DNA of 64,000 nucleotides, taken from the NCBI GenBank assembly GCA_964433135.1, contig CAYSQW010000015.1:1-64000 (forward strand), written 5' to 3'. Of this stretch, positions 42,095-50,576 are shown one piece after another (within the stretch, counting starts at the first letter, position 1; each line of letters opens with the position of its first letter). A model generated the notes under the pieces. It was given only the letters and a program-made list of their open reading frames with translations, ran no database searches and was not told where the DNA came from. The stretch is from CAYSQW01 sp964433135 (lineage in GTDB: Bacteria > Acidobacteriota > Aminicenantia > Aminicenantales > Aminicenantaceae). The translations under genes were made by a program, and so were the position numbers.

Positions 42095-42409
42095 ATGAAA
42101 AAAAATCGTTCTTCCCCCCGAGCGGTCCTTCTGGAAAACCTTGAGATACGTCACGAAACATCGGTCGAACGCTTCGCCGTTCGCCTCGAAAATAAACTCG
42201 GCTACCTTGCTTATAAAAAACAAGACGATAAAATCCTCGATTTTATCCAGGTATATGTCCCTCATGAATTCAGGAACCTCGGGATAGCGGAAAAGCTGAC
42301 CGAAACCGCTCTGCAATATGCCATGCGAAAAGGCTTTACGGTCATTCCTCGTTGTTCTTATGTAGCCGCTTACCTCAAAAGGATAAAGCGCCGCCGAAAA
42401 AGGCCTTAG
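42095..42409 (+). CDS. Small GNAT-like N-acetyltransferase (YjdJ/COG2388 type)
   Basis: A 104-residue protein resembling the short GNAT proteins of COG2388. The core DFIQVYVPHEFRNLGIAEKL (about residues 49-68) contains the RNLGIA form of the acetyl-CoA-binding R/Q-x-x-G-x-G/A loop. ALQYAMRKGFTVIPRCSYVAAYL is the typical C-terminal strand-helix (named here in parts). Such proteins lack part of the standard GNAT fold, and their substrates are mostly unknown. The gene follows sdhB by 17 bases and is probably co-transcribed. The very basic end (KRIKRRRKRP) is unusual. Confidence 0.8.
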   Translation: MKKNRSSPRAVLLENLEIRHETSVERFAVRLENKLGYLAYKKQDDKILDFIQVYVPHEFRNLGIAEKLTETALQYAMRKGFTVIPRCSYVAAYLKRIKRRRKRP

Positions 42410-42707
42410 ATGCGTGCAGGCCGGCGGTTCACCCAAGCCGGGTGATCGAACCGGATGACCCTTCAGCGGATTATTCGGAACCCCCATTTTTATCCACTTG
42501 AAAGCCGTGTATCTGATAAAACATGCGGTACAGCTGGCCTGTTTTCGCGGGGATGAGGGGCCCCGGATCCGCTAGCCGGTCCGGATCAGGGATGTGGGGA
42601 AACAGAACTCCAGATCTTGCTCCGACATATGTCTGATCATTCGCACGCTAATTTATTATTATAACTCGCTTTTAAGGATCCGTGACACATTTTAGGAGGA
42701 AGATTTC
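42410..42707 (+). other. Non-coding stretch before the lipid-type locus
   Basis: I see no gene here. The region is moderately rich in short inverted repeats around 42555-42590 (CCGGATCCG...CCGGTCCGG, imperfect) and AT-rich near 42645-42665. I found no clear terminator for the sdh unit. Confidence 0.4.
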
Positions 42708-42806
42708 ATGACTCCCCTGAAATGTGACGAGGGAATCGGCGATCGTTTTAAAAGTAAAAACAAATCCCCCCATCGATACGCAATCCGCCGCGTTTTTGTG
42801 ATATAA
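42708..42806 (+). CDS. Possible 32-residue leader ORF with a masked ribosome site
   Basis: ATG 42708 to TAA 42804-42806 encodes a basic peptide (KSKNKSPHRYAIRRVFVI at the end), preceded by a near-perfect Shine-Dalgarno sequence TAGGAGGA. Bases 42686-42696, just before it, pair with 42716-42726 (11 bp, one G-U), so the ribosome site and the ATG would lie in a hairpin. The stop overlaps the predicted -10 box of the desaturase gene. It may be a leader peptide or a chance frame. Confidence 0.3.
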   Translation: MTPLKCDEGIGDRFKSKNKSPHRYAIRRVFVI

Positions 42807-42807
42807 T
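42799..42807 (+). promoter_or_regulatory. Extended -10 promoter of the desaturase gene
   Basis: TGATATAAT, a TGn-TATAAT extended -10 element, about 83 bases before the start codon. No good -35 box is visible. Confidence 0.5.
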
Positions 42808-42889
42808 ATTTTTTGGATTTTAATCATCAGGGGGACTGAGAAGCTCAAAAGACAGCACGGATCAGCACTCCGTTATATCGGAGCCCGTC

Positions 42890-43909
42890 ATGGTTTTAAT
42901 CGAGGATACCGTCGAACATCCCAGGGCCAGACCGGAATGGTATGAGAGGATCGCAAGGTTCGAAAAAGCCCATACGGGAAAAGCCCTCTGGCAGATTACG
43001 AATACGCTTCTCCCCTACTTCTTTCTGTGGTACGTCATGATCCGCGCCGTCACCGCCGGATATCCCTATTGGATCATCCTCTTCCTGGCCGTTCCCGCCG
43101 GTTTGTTCATGGTGCGCCTCTTCGTCCTGTTCCACGACTGCACCCACGGATCGCTTTTCCCCTCGAAAAGAGCCAACCGGATCTTCGGGTACATTTCGGG
43201 GATCCTGACCTATACCCCCTATGAAAAATGGCGGGCTTCACATTGGAGGCACCACGCGACCGTCGGCGACCTCGACCGCAGGGGACAGGGCGATTTCTGG
43301 ACGATGACGAAAGAGGAATACCTCGCCGGTTCGAGAAGAAAGCGCCTCATCTACAGGCTGGCGCGGAATCCTTTCATCGCCTTCGGGTTGGGGCCGATCG
43401 CTTCATTCCTCATTTATCAGAGACTGCCCTTCGGGGCCCGAAGCAGACGGGAAAAGATCAGCGTCCACCTGACCAATCTGGCGATCCTGGCGATACTCGT
43501 GACGGCGGCTTTAAGCATAGGATTGAAAACATACTTTCTGATCCAACTTCCGATCTTCTTTTTCGGCGGCATGCTCGGATTCTGGCTGTTTTACATCCAG
43601 CACAATTATGACGGGGTGTTCTGGTGGCGGCATGAAGATTGGGACAGAATGGTGGCGGCGGTCGAAGGATGCTCCTTTTACAGGCTTCCCCGGGTGCTGC
43701 AGTGGTTCACCGGCAGCATCGGATATCATTTCATCCATCACCTGCGCCCCCTGATCGCAAATTACTCCCTGGAAAAATGCTTCAAATCCGAGTTCGCTCT
43801 GCAAAAAGTCGAGCCGCTGACCATAAGGAAAAGCCTGCGTTCGCTCGTGCTGCACCTGTGGGATGAAAAGAATCGAAAACTCGTAAAATTCCGCGCCGCA
43901 AAAAACTGA
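42890..43909 (+). CDS. Membrane fatty acid desaturase
   Basis: A 339-residue desaturase. Three histidine boxes are present: HDCTHGS (about residues 83-89), HWRHHATVGD (about 116-125) and HFIHHLRP (about 284-291). They bind the di-iron centre. Four hydrophobic segments lie around residues 40-80 and 195-235. It should introduce a double bond into acyl chains of membrane lipids, using oxygen and an electron donor, so the organism must meet some oxygen or use the protein differently. The ATG at 42890 is preceded by CGGAGCCCGTC, a weak site. It is the first gene of a six-gene plus-strand series that ends at 51558. Confidence 0.9.
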   Translation: MVLIEDTVEHPRARPEWYERIARFEKAHTGKALWQITNTLLPYFFLWYVMIRAVTAGYPYWIILFLAVPAGLFMVRLFVLFHDCTHGSLFPSKRANRIFGYISGILTYTPYEKWRASHWRHHATVGDLDRRGQGDFWTMTKEEYLAGSRRKRLIYRLARNPFIAFGLGPIASFLIYQRLPFGARSRREKISVHLTNLAILAILVTAALSIGLKTYFLIQLPIFFFGGMLGFWLFYIQHNYDGVFWWRHEDWDRMVAAVEGCSFYRLPRVLQWFTGSIGYHFIHHLRPLIANYSLEKCFKSEFALQKVEPLTIRKSLRSLVLHLWDEKNRKLVKFRAAKN

Positions 43910-44174
43910 ATCCGCTTTACTCATCAACTCCGCGGCATCGGATGCAAAAGCCCTCAGGATGTCCACGAGCGGTATCCCCGGTACGCACTGCGGACTTCAA
44001 CTCATTGACCACGCCTTTTCATCTATGATAGGCTTTATTCGGATACAGGGGCGGAGAAGGAGGATTCGCGAAGACGATTCTCTCGTACGAGACGAATTGA
44101 ACCATTTCTAAAATCCGGAAAGATTCTGCGCCTCAGGTTTGATTTTTCGTAAACAGGGACAGTTGCAAGCGATC

Positions 44175-46703
44175 ATGGGATCTCTCATCGTCTCACTCAA
44201 CAGCTCAAAAAAGTCGGTATTGGATTCTCATCTTGTCGGCGGGAAAGCGGCCAATCTGGCTAAGCTCCACCGCATGGGATTTCGCTCGGCACCCGGCTTC
44301 GTCATCACGTCGAAAGCTTTTCATCGATTCATCGATCCACTCGATCAATTTGGACCTGTGGACTCGCCGGGATTGAACGCAGCGGAGTACAAGTCTTTAA
44401 AGGAACGGATAATCTCTATCCCGTTCGATCGCCGCTTGGAAAACACGATCTGGAAATTCCATCGAAAGCTATCCGGATCGGTCGCCGTACGCTCTTCGAT
44501 GGTGGGAGAAGATCGAGCGAACGATTCTTTCGCCGGACAATTGGACACTTATTTGCATGTCGAACCGGACCGGCTGATCGAGGCGATAAAGGAATGCTAC
44601 GCTTCCCACTATAAACCTCAGCTGTTTCAATATCTTTCCGCCAGGGGAAAGCTGATGAATGCCCGGAAGCTCGACCTGCTTTCGACGGCGGTGATCGTGC
44701 AGCGGATGGTCGAGGCCGAGACCGCGGGGATCGCCTTTACGGCCGATCCCATCTGCGGGCGGAGCGAAGTGATCATAGAAGCCGTTGCCGGACTCGGCAA
44801 GGATGCGGTTTCCGGGGGGAAGGATCCGGATCGATATGTCGTCAATGCGAACGGGAAAATTTCCGAATCGGCGCCGACGGAAAAGGGACGACCGCTGTTA
44901 TCCCGGGAACAGATCCTTCGGCTTGCCGTCTCTGCAAACCGGATAGCCCGCAAGATGGGACACCCCCAGGATATCGAATGGGCATGGGACGGAGAGGATT
45001 TTATATTTCTCCAGACGCGGCCGATCTCGACGCTGTTCGGAAAACAAATATACTCGAATAAATTGGTGGCGGATATGTCGCCGGGAGTCATCAAACCGCT
45101 GCAGTGGTCCACCTATACCCTGTCCATGATGACCCGTGTCTTCTGCCGGCTGTTCACGGAAATCATCGGTCCGAACAACATCGATTTCAACAAGGCGATC
45201 CGGCTGATCCATTCCCGTGTATACACAAACATCAATTTCTTTAACGACATGCTCGAGCGAATCGGACTCCCCGGCAATTTTTTTGAGATGATAGCCAGAG
45301 ACGAAGAGGCCCGCAGGAGGCGGCCCCCAATGTCGCCCAAACTGCTGCATTCACTGGTGTTTAAGTTTATTCCCTTTATTTGGAAGTATTCCCGGGCCGA
45401 AGCCCGGATCAATCGTTTTATCAACAAACAAAACGCCATTCTCAACCTTTACCGGAAATCGGATTGGTCCGGTGTCAGTATCAATGACAAATATATGCAT
45501 CTAAAACATTTGATGTTCCTGCATAATGAAGCTCAGCAAAACATCATGATCACCGCGCTCAATATGGCCATACGAAATACCCTGCTGAAAAAGATGATCC
45601 GAAAACATGCTCCTTCGGTGCGGTCCAGCGATCTGCTCACGGGTCCGGCCGGAGAAAAAGGCTGGGAGTTGAATGCGGAATTGGACGACCTGTCGGAAAA
45701 AGTCCATGCCCTGGGAAAAGACATCATAAGTCTCTGCATCGAGGGCGATGACGGTGAAATCCGCCGCCGGCTGAGTTCGTCGGCCAAAGGGAGAGAGCTG
45801 ATCTCTGAATTCGACGCCTTCATGAAAAAATACGGCCATCTCAGCGCCAACACCACCAACTTCACGGAACCGCCCTGGATCGAAAATCCCAAAATGATCT
45901 GGTCGTCCATGGGAAACAAAGCATCGCACCGACATCGAAAGCGGTCGGCCGGATCGGAAAGTTCAAGAGCCGAAAAACGGAACGAGGTCTTGAAGCACTT
46001 GAATCCCATTCAAAAAAAGGCCTTCCGCCGGATCTTAAAGACGACCATCGTATACCTGACGCTGCGTGAAAAAATCAGCCTGCTGCTGTCGGAAGACACC
46101 TATCAGTTTCGGCGGCTTGTCCTTGGATTGGGCGAGGGCCTGGTTCTAAAAGGAATCATCGAAAAACCGGATGATGTTTTTTACCTACACTATGATGAAA
46201 TCACGAAAATCATCGAAGAGAACACGCAAACACGGGAAATCGGCGGAAAGATCATCCGGCGCCGAAGACGGATCGAACAAGACGCACAAATAATTCCTGA
46301 AGATACCATCTGCGGCGATCAGATCGAAACCCGGCCGGAAAGGAGTATATGCGAACCGGAGTTTCTGACCGGGATTTGCGGGAGTTCGGGCTTCAAACAG
46401 GGATATGCCTATGTTGTCGAGGATCCGGGAAAAATCAACCGGGTCTTGACTCCCAGGGATATTCTGGTCGTTCCCTTCTCCCACGTGGGTTGGACGCCGC
46501 TTTTCTCCAAGATCGGCGGCATCATCGCCGAAACCGGAGGTCAGCTCTCGCACACATCCATCATTGCCCGGGAATTCGGCATCCCGGCCGTCGTCAGCGT
46601 CCCCCGGGCGATGGGAGCGATAAAGACCGGGCAGCCCCTGACTTTAGACGCCGACAAGGGACGGATCTATTTGAAACATATACATTCAACACAAGGAGAT
46701 TGA
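44175..46703 (+). CDS. PEP-synthase-like phosphotransferase without the PEP-binding barrel
   Basis: An 842-residue protein with an N-terminal PEP/pyruvate-binding ATP-grasp domain: VGGKAANLAKLHRMGF, RSSMVGEDRANDSFAG and DIEWAWDGEDFIFLQTRPI (about residues 265-283). A helical middle region (about 300-700) is followed by a C-terminal swivelling domain with GGQLSHTSIIAREFGIPAVV, where the His is the phospho-carrier. It lacks the C-terminal TIM barrel of PpsA or PPDK, as rifampin phosphotransferases do. It probably phosphorylates a bound small molecule or lipid precursor. The ATG at 44175 is chosen over the TTG at 44139; neither has a strong ribosome site. Its stop TGA touches the ATG of the PlsY-like gene. 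Confidence 0.82.
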   Translation: MGSLIVSLNSSKKSVLDSHLVGGKAANLAKLHRMGFRSAPGFVITSKAFHRFIDPLDQFGPVDSPGLNAAEYKSLKERIISIPFDRRLENTIWKFHRKLSGSVAVRSSMVGEDRANDSFAGQLDTYLHVEPDRLIEAIKECYASHYKPQLFQYLSARGKLMNARKLDLLSTAVIVQRMVEAETAGIAFTADPICGRSEVIIEAVAGLGKDAVSGGKDPDRYVVNANGKISESAPTEKGRPLLSREQILRLAVSANRIARKMGHPQDIEWAWDGEDFIFLQTRPISTLFGKQIYSNKLVADMSPGVIKPLQWSTYTLSMMTRVFCRLFTEIIGPNNIDFNKAIRLIHSRVYTNINFFNDMLERIGLPGNFFEMIARDEEARRRRPPMSPKLLHSLVFKFIPFIWKYSRAEARINRFINKQNAILNLYRKSDWSGVSINDKYMHLKHLMFLHNEAQQNIMITALNMAIRNTLLKKMIRKHAPSVRSSDLLTGPAGEKGWELNAELDDLSEKVHALGKDIISLCIEGDDGEIRRRLSSSAKGRELISEFDAFMKKYGHLSANTTNFTEPPWIENPKMIWSSMGNKASHRHRKRSAGSESSRAEKRNEVLKHLNPIQKKAFRRILKTTIVYLTLREKISLLLSEDTYQFRRLVLGLGEGLVLKGIIEKPDDVFYLHYDEITKIIEENTQTREIGGKIIRRRRRIEQDAQIIPEDTICGDQIETRPERSICEPEFLTGICGSSGFKQGYAYVVEDPGKINRVLTPRDILVVPFSHVGWTPLFSKIGGIIAETGGQLSHTSIIAREFGIPAVVSVPRAMGAIKTGQPLTLDADKGRIYLKHIHSTQGD

Positions 46704-47437
46704 TGATGAACGGGTATATTATCTTGGCCGCCGCGATCGCGGGGTATTTGATCGGTTCGTTCTCCAATGCCCGACTGATCACGCGTATCTTCGCTCCGGG
46801 AAAAGACATCTCCCAGACGAAAATCCGCATGGAAGGAAGCGATAAGGTATTCGATGTGAATGTCGTCAGCGCTTCAACCGTTTCCATCAACCTGGGAGCT
46901 CGTTACGGATTCATCACCATGCTGCTGGATATGCTGAAAATCATCCTTCCGGTCCTGGCCGTCAAACATCTCCTCCTGGATCATCCCTATTTTCTGATCA
47001 CGGCCGCTTCCGGCATGATCGGGCATATCTGGCCGATATATCACCGCTTCAAGGGCGGCCGGGGCGTTCTGGCCGTATACGGAACCATGTTCGCCATCGA
47101 CTGGATCGGAGCCCTCGTTACATCCGTTGCCGGCATGATATTCGGCCTGGCGGTGCTGCGCAATGTCGTGGCCGCTTACATCGTCGGCGTCTTTTTTATC
47201 ATTCCCTGGCTGTGGTTTCGAACCCATGACATCGCGTTTCTCATCTTTGCGGTGGCCATCAATCTGATCATGGCCGTCGGGGTCAGCCCCGAAATCAAGG
47301 AAATGAACAGGTTGAAGAAAGAAGACGCCTGGGACGATCCGATCGCCGTATTTCAGCTGACCGGAATGGGACGAGGCATCGTCAAAATGGCAAAACTGAT
47401 CGGCGTCATCAAACCGAAACCGAAAACTGACGTTTGA
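46703..47437 (+). CDS. Divergent PlsY-like glycerol-3-phosphate acyltransferase
   Basis: A 244-residue protein with about six membrane helices. HIWPIYHRFKGGRGV (about residues 113-127) matches the PlsY motif that binds glycerol-3-phosphate. The first PlsY motif, normally GSGNIGATN, is altered (EGSDKVFDVNVVSAS, about 46-60), so the acyl acceptor or donor may differ. Standard PlsY transfers acyl from acyl-phosphate to glycerol-3-phosphate. Start is ATG 46703 or 46706, both served by AAGGAG. The gene overlaps the stop of the PEP-synthase-like gene, so the two proteins are made together. Confidence 0.8.
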   Translation: MMNGYIILAAAIAGYLIGSFSNARLITRIFAPGKDISQTKIRMEGSDKVFDVNVVSASTVSINLGARYGFITMLLDMLKIILPVLAVKHLLLDHPYFLITAASGMIGHIWPIYHRFKGGRGVLAVYGTMFAIDWIGALVTSVAGMIFGLAVLRNVVAAYIVGVFFIIPWLWFRTHDIAFLIFAVAINLIMAVGVSPEIKEMNRLKKEDAWDDPIAVFQLTGMGRGIVKMAKLIGVIKPKPKTDV

Positions 47438-47479
47438 GCATAATCTTTGTGCCGGAAATCTTAAGAGATAAAGCCCGTA

Positions 47480-49213
47480 ATGAATAATCGAAGCATATTT
47501 CGCGAGAAGAAACTCGACATGTCTTCACGACAGCTGATTACGGGGATTTTCCTGGTTCTTCTGGCCGTCGTTTTCAGTATCGGACTGATGTTCGCCTCGA
47601 TCGAACTGCCGGACCTTATGCAGAACGCCCTTTACGACACGGTGCCGGCCCTTTCCGGAGATTCCCACGCCGACAGCTTCGCCGTGACCCGGACAGAGAT
47701 CTTCATGCGGCACTACCATCTCCGTCTTATCGGCTATATCTGTTTCATCCTTATGGTTCTCATCATTATCGGAGGCTTCCTCTTCGGAAAACGAGGATTG
47801 GCTTCCGCCGGAGCCCTGTTGATGTTCCTGCCGGTTTTCGCCCAGTTCGCCGGAGTGATGTTTTTCCTGGCCGGGCTCGGCATCCTGAACATCATATGGC
47901 TCCCTGTCCTGGACATCTCCTTCGATGCCGGGCGTCTGGGAGATGTGGTCTACCTTCCTTACCGGCTGCTGCGCGCCCTCTTCACTCGGATCGGAGGAAT
48001 CGACATCCATCTCCCCCTGGTTTACGCCTGTATCGGGATCGGGCTCCTGCTTTTCACCCTCGGTACGTTCACCTGGCTTTCCGCCCGCTACCGGAAGCGC
48101 GACATGGCGGATTTCTGGATCTACAAGATCTCCCGGCATCCCCAATACCTGGGCTGGATCATCTGGAGCTACGGCATGCTGCTGGCCTTGATGCGAATCA
48201 AATATCCCAAGCGTTCCTGGGGAATCGCTTCAGCTCTGCCCTGGATGCTATCGGCCATGATCATTATCGGCGTGGCTCTGATGGAAGAACGGAAGATGAA
48301 ACACCTGATGGGGGAGAAATATGAGAAGTACCGGAAGGCCACTCCCTTCCTTTTCCCTCTCCCCGGATTCATCGGCGATATCTTCACCATCCCCGCCCGC
48401 CTGCTTTTCCGCAAGCCGCTCCCCGACCGGAAAGGAGAGATCGCCGTCGTCTGCCTCGTTTATACCGCGATCCTGATCGCTCTCTCCCCGCTTTCCTGGA
48501 AATATTCACGGCCCCGCCGGTTCACTCTCTCTGAAGAGGCCAGAACGCAGGAGACTCGCACGGGAAAGCTCATCCGTGAGCTTCAGATCAATCCCAACCC
48601 GAGGAGCAAATTCTGGATCATCGAGGAACTTTCACATATGGGTTCCGCGGTCGTCGATCCCCTCCTCCCCCTGCTCAAGCACCCCGATCCCGAAGTCCGG
48701 TCCAACACCGCCAGGGCTCTGGAAAAGATCAAGGATCCCCGCTCCATCCCCGGCTTCATCGATCTCCTCCGGGACGAAAACGCGGGTATCCGCATGCAGG
48801 CCGTCGATGTCCTGGGCCGCTTCGGCGCGCGGGAGGCGGAAGCGGCGTTAACGCCATTGCTGGATGATAGCGACGACGCCGTCAGGGTCGCCGCAGTCCG
48901 GGCGCTGAGCCGCCTCGGGTCTATGACAGGGCTGGCCCCCGCCATGGCCCTGCTCGATCACCGGGATTGGTGGACGCGCAAGGCGGCGGCCGAATCACTG
49001 GGTCTTCTCGGATCGGAAGAAGCGGTCGACGCGTTGGTGGAGCGATATCCGGACAAAGACGTTCGCGTGCGGCGGGCCGTCGTCGTCGCTCTCCTCGAGA
49101 TCGGATCCCCCCGATCCGCGCCGTCCCTGAAGCAGGCTGTCCGGGATGAAGATTGGGAGGTACGCCTGTACGCCCAGGAGGCCCTGAAAAAGATCGGCCG
49201 TAACCCTGAGTAA
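47480..49213 (+). CDS. ICMT-type membrane methyltransferase fused to HEAT repeats
   Basis: A 577-residue protein. Residues 18-270 hold about seven membrane helices and the isoprenylcysteine methyltransferase signature YKISRHPQYLGWIIWSYG (about 213-230), then EERKMKHLMGEKYEKYRK (about 271-288). One more helix follows near 320-335. Residues 360-577 are HEAT/PBS-lyase-type repeats (VVDPLLPLLKHPDPEVRSNT, then similar units about 31 residues apart, at least five). The methyltransferase half should modify a lipid or small hydrophobic substrate, and the repeats, on the cytoplasmic side, would bind a partner. I do not know this fusion from a characterised protein. It lies 42 bases after the PlsY-like gene. 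Confidence 0.85.
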   Translation: MNNRSIFREKKLDMSSRQLITGIFLVLLAVVFSIGLMFASIELPDLMQNALYDTVPALSGDSHADSFAVTRTEIFMRHYHLRLIGYICFILMVLIIIGGFLFGKRGLASAGALLMFLPVFAQFAGVMFFLAGLGILNIIWLPVLDISFDAGRLGDVVYLPYRLLRALFTRIGGIDIHLPLVYACIGIGLLLFTLGTFTWLSARYRKRDMADFWIYKISRHPQYLGWIIWSYGMLLALMRIKYPKRSWGIASALPWMLSAMIIIGVALMEERKMKHLMGEKYEKYRKATPFLFPLPGFIGDIFTIPARLLFRKPLPDRKGEIAVVCLVYTAILIALSPLSWKYSRPRRFTLSEEARTQETRTGKLIRELQINPNPRSKFWIIEELSHMGSAVVDPLLPLLKHPDPEVRSNTARALEKIKDPRSIPGFIDLLRDENAGIRMQAVDVLGRFGAREAEAALTPLLDDSDDAVRVAAVRALSRLGSMTGLAPAMALLDHRDWWTRKAAAESLGLLGSEEAVDALVERYPDKDVRVRRAVVVALLEIGSPRSAPSLKQAVRDEDWEVRLYAQEALKKIGRNPE

Positions 49214-49286
49214 AGCATTCAATCGGCAAAACGCCCGGCATGAAAACGATTCGCGGATTTACGTCACGGGATCGGCGCTTGGATTC

Positions 49287-49344
49287 CGACCTGAAAAAGG
49301 TGATTCCACCTCCCCGATTCCGTGTCGGCCTGAAGACGGTGATT
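49287..49344 (+). repeat. Pair of imperfect direct repeats in front of the GT2 gene
   Basis: CGACCTGAAAAAGGTGATT (49287-49305) and CGGCCTGAAGACGGTGATT (49326-49344) match at 16 of 19 bases, 39 bases apart. The second copy touches the -35 box. They could be binding sites for an activator. Confidence 0.5.
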
Positions 49345-49372
49345 GACAGATCAAAACCCATGGGAATATGAT
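49343..49372 (+). promoter_or_regulatory. Promoter of the GT2-radical SAM pair
   Basis: TTGACA (49343-49348), 18 bases and TATGAT (49367-49372), 25 bases before the ATG at 49398. The leader would be about 18 bases long and has no clear ribosome site. Confidence 0.6.
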
Positions 49373-49397
49373 TGTCAACTTGTGAGATTTTCAAAAA

Positions 49398-50576
49398 ATG
49401 GCGAATGAAATCATCTTGGCTCTGCATCTCTTCTGCGGGATATCGATCTGGCTTCTGACTTTCGGATATGTGTCGATCCTGAGGATCTTCGTCAGCGTCA
49501 AATCCGGCATGCTCCATCGCAAGCACCCTCTCCCTCCCATCGCCGTGGTGATCCCCACCCTCAATGAAGAGCACGGTATTCTCGGCAAGCTCGAAGACAT
49601 GGAGCGCTGTGATTATCCCCGGGACCGGATGACGGTGGTCGTTGTCGACGGCGGATCGGAAGACGGAACCGTCGAACGCGTCAAAGAAGAAATTTCCAAA
49701 GGAAGAAAGATCAAAATCATCAGTCTGCCCGGGGCCTGCGGCAAAATCGACCAGGTGAATCATATATTGAAAACTCCGGGTCCGGAGATCCTCGTGTTTT
49801 CGGATTCCGACTCAAGGCTTGAACCCTCCTGTATCCGGGAACTCGTTCAGTCTCTGATCGATGATCCCAAAAACGCCCTGGTAGGGGCTTCCGTGGAACC
49901 GAAAAGCTTTCTGCTGGAGGAGCGGATCCATTGGCTCGTCCTGAACACGATCTGGTGGCTGGAGGGCGAGATCTTTGCCGGAGCCGGGATCTCAGGCGTG
50001 TGCTATGCCTTGAACCGCAGATTTTTCTCCCATCCCATGCACGACGCCGTCGCCGAGGATATCCATATAGGGCTCGATGCCGGCGCCCGAGGGTACCGCG
50101 TCCGGATATGCCGTGCGGCCAAAGCGGTCGAGCTGCGTGTTCCCCAAACCACCGTAGAATTTCTTCAGTACCGACGGAGACGTGGTGCGAGCTACATCCA
50201 TGAACTGGTATTTCCCCCGGATCATCCGCATCCTCCACGCGGCTGGAAACTGATCCGTCTGCTCCGCCTCCGGCAATTTTCATGGGTTCCATGGCTGGGA
50301 GCGGTGTTCGGAGCGACTTCTCTATTTCTCCTGGCGACCCGGTTCCGAATCTACCCGCTCGTTTTTTCAGGCCTGTTCATCGTTTCAGCCTGTCTGATGA
50401 GTCGGAAGCTTCTCCGCCGAGACGACGGCCGGCCGGGGGCTTTCGCCCTCATTTCAGGAATGATCAGCTATGCCGTTTTGATCATCATCTCTCTCCTGTC
50501 TCTGAATAAACATCCAACCGAGCAAGGCCCCCTGGGGGGAAGAAAGGAAATTTATGATAAATACCCGACAGCTTAA
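49398..50576 (+). CDS. Family 2 glycosyltransferase, membrane-bound
   Basis: A 392-residue GT2 enzyme. One helix at the N-terminus (residues 5-27) is followed by the GT-A domain: IAVVIPTLNEEHGILG (about 48-63), VVVVDGGSEDGT (DxD-like first Asp), VFSDSDSRLEPSC (DSD metal site) and AVAEDIHIGLDAGARGY (the ED catalytic motif). QYRRRRGASY stands in for Q/RxxRW. Two to three helices at the C-terminus (about 295-375) anchor it. This plan resembles ceramide glucosyltransferase and other lipid or polysaccharide glycosyltransferases. It overlaps the radical SAM gene by 23 bases. Confidence 0.88.
   Translation: MANEIILALHLFCGISIWLLTFGYVSILRIFVSVKSGMLHRKHPLPPIAVVIPTLNEEHGILGKLEDMERCDYPRDRMTVVVVDGGSEDGTVERVKEEISKGRKIKIISLPGACGKIDQVNHILKTPGPEILVFSDSDSRLEPSCIRELVQSLIDDPKNALVGASVEPKSFLLEERIHWLVLNTIWWLEGEIFAGAGISGVCYALNRRFFSHPMHDAVAEDIHIGLDAGARGYRVRICRAAKAVELRVPQTTVEFLQYRRRRGASYIHELVFPPDHPHPPRGWKLIRLLRLRQFSWVPWLGAVFGATSLFLLATRFRIYPLVFSGLFIVSACLMSRKLLRRDDGRPGAFALISGMISYAVLIIISLLSLNKHPTEQGPLGGRKEIYDKYPTA

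Noticed and set aside
44175..46703. Annotation as phosphoenolpyruvate synthase
   Set aside because: The C-terminal PEP-binding TIM barrel is missing, so true PEP synthase activity is unlikely despite the ATP-grasp and phospho-His domains.
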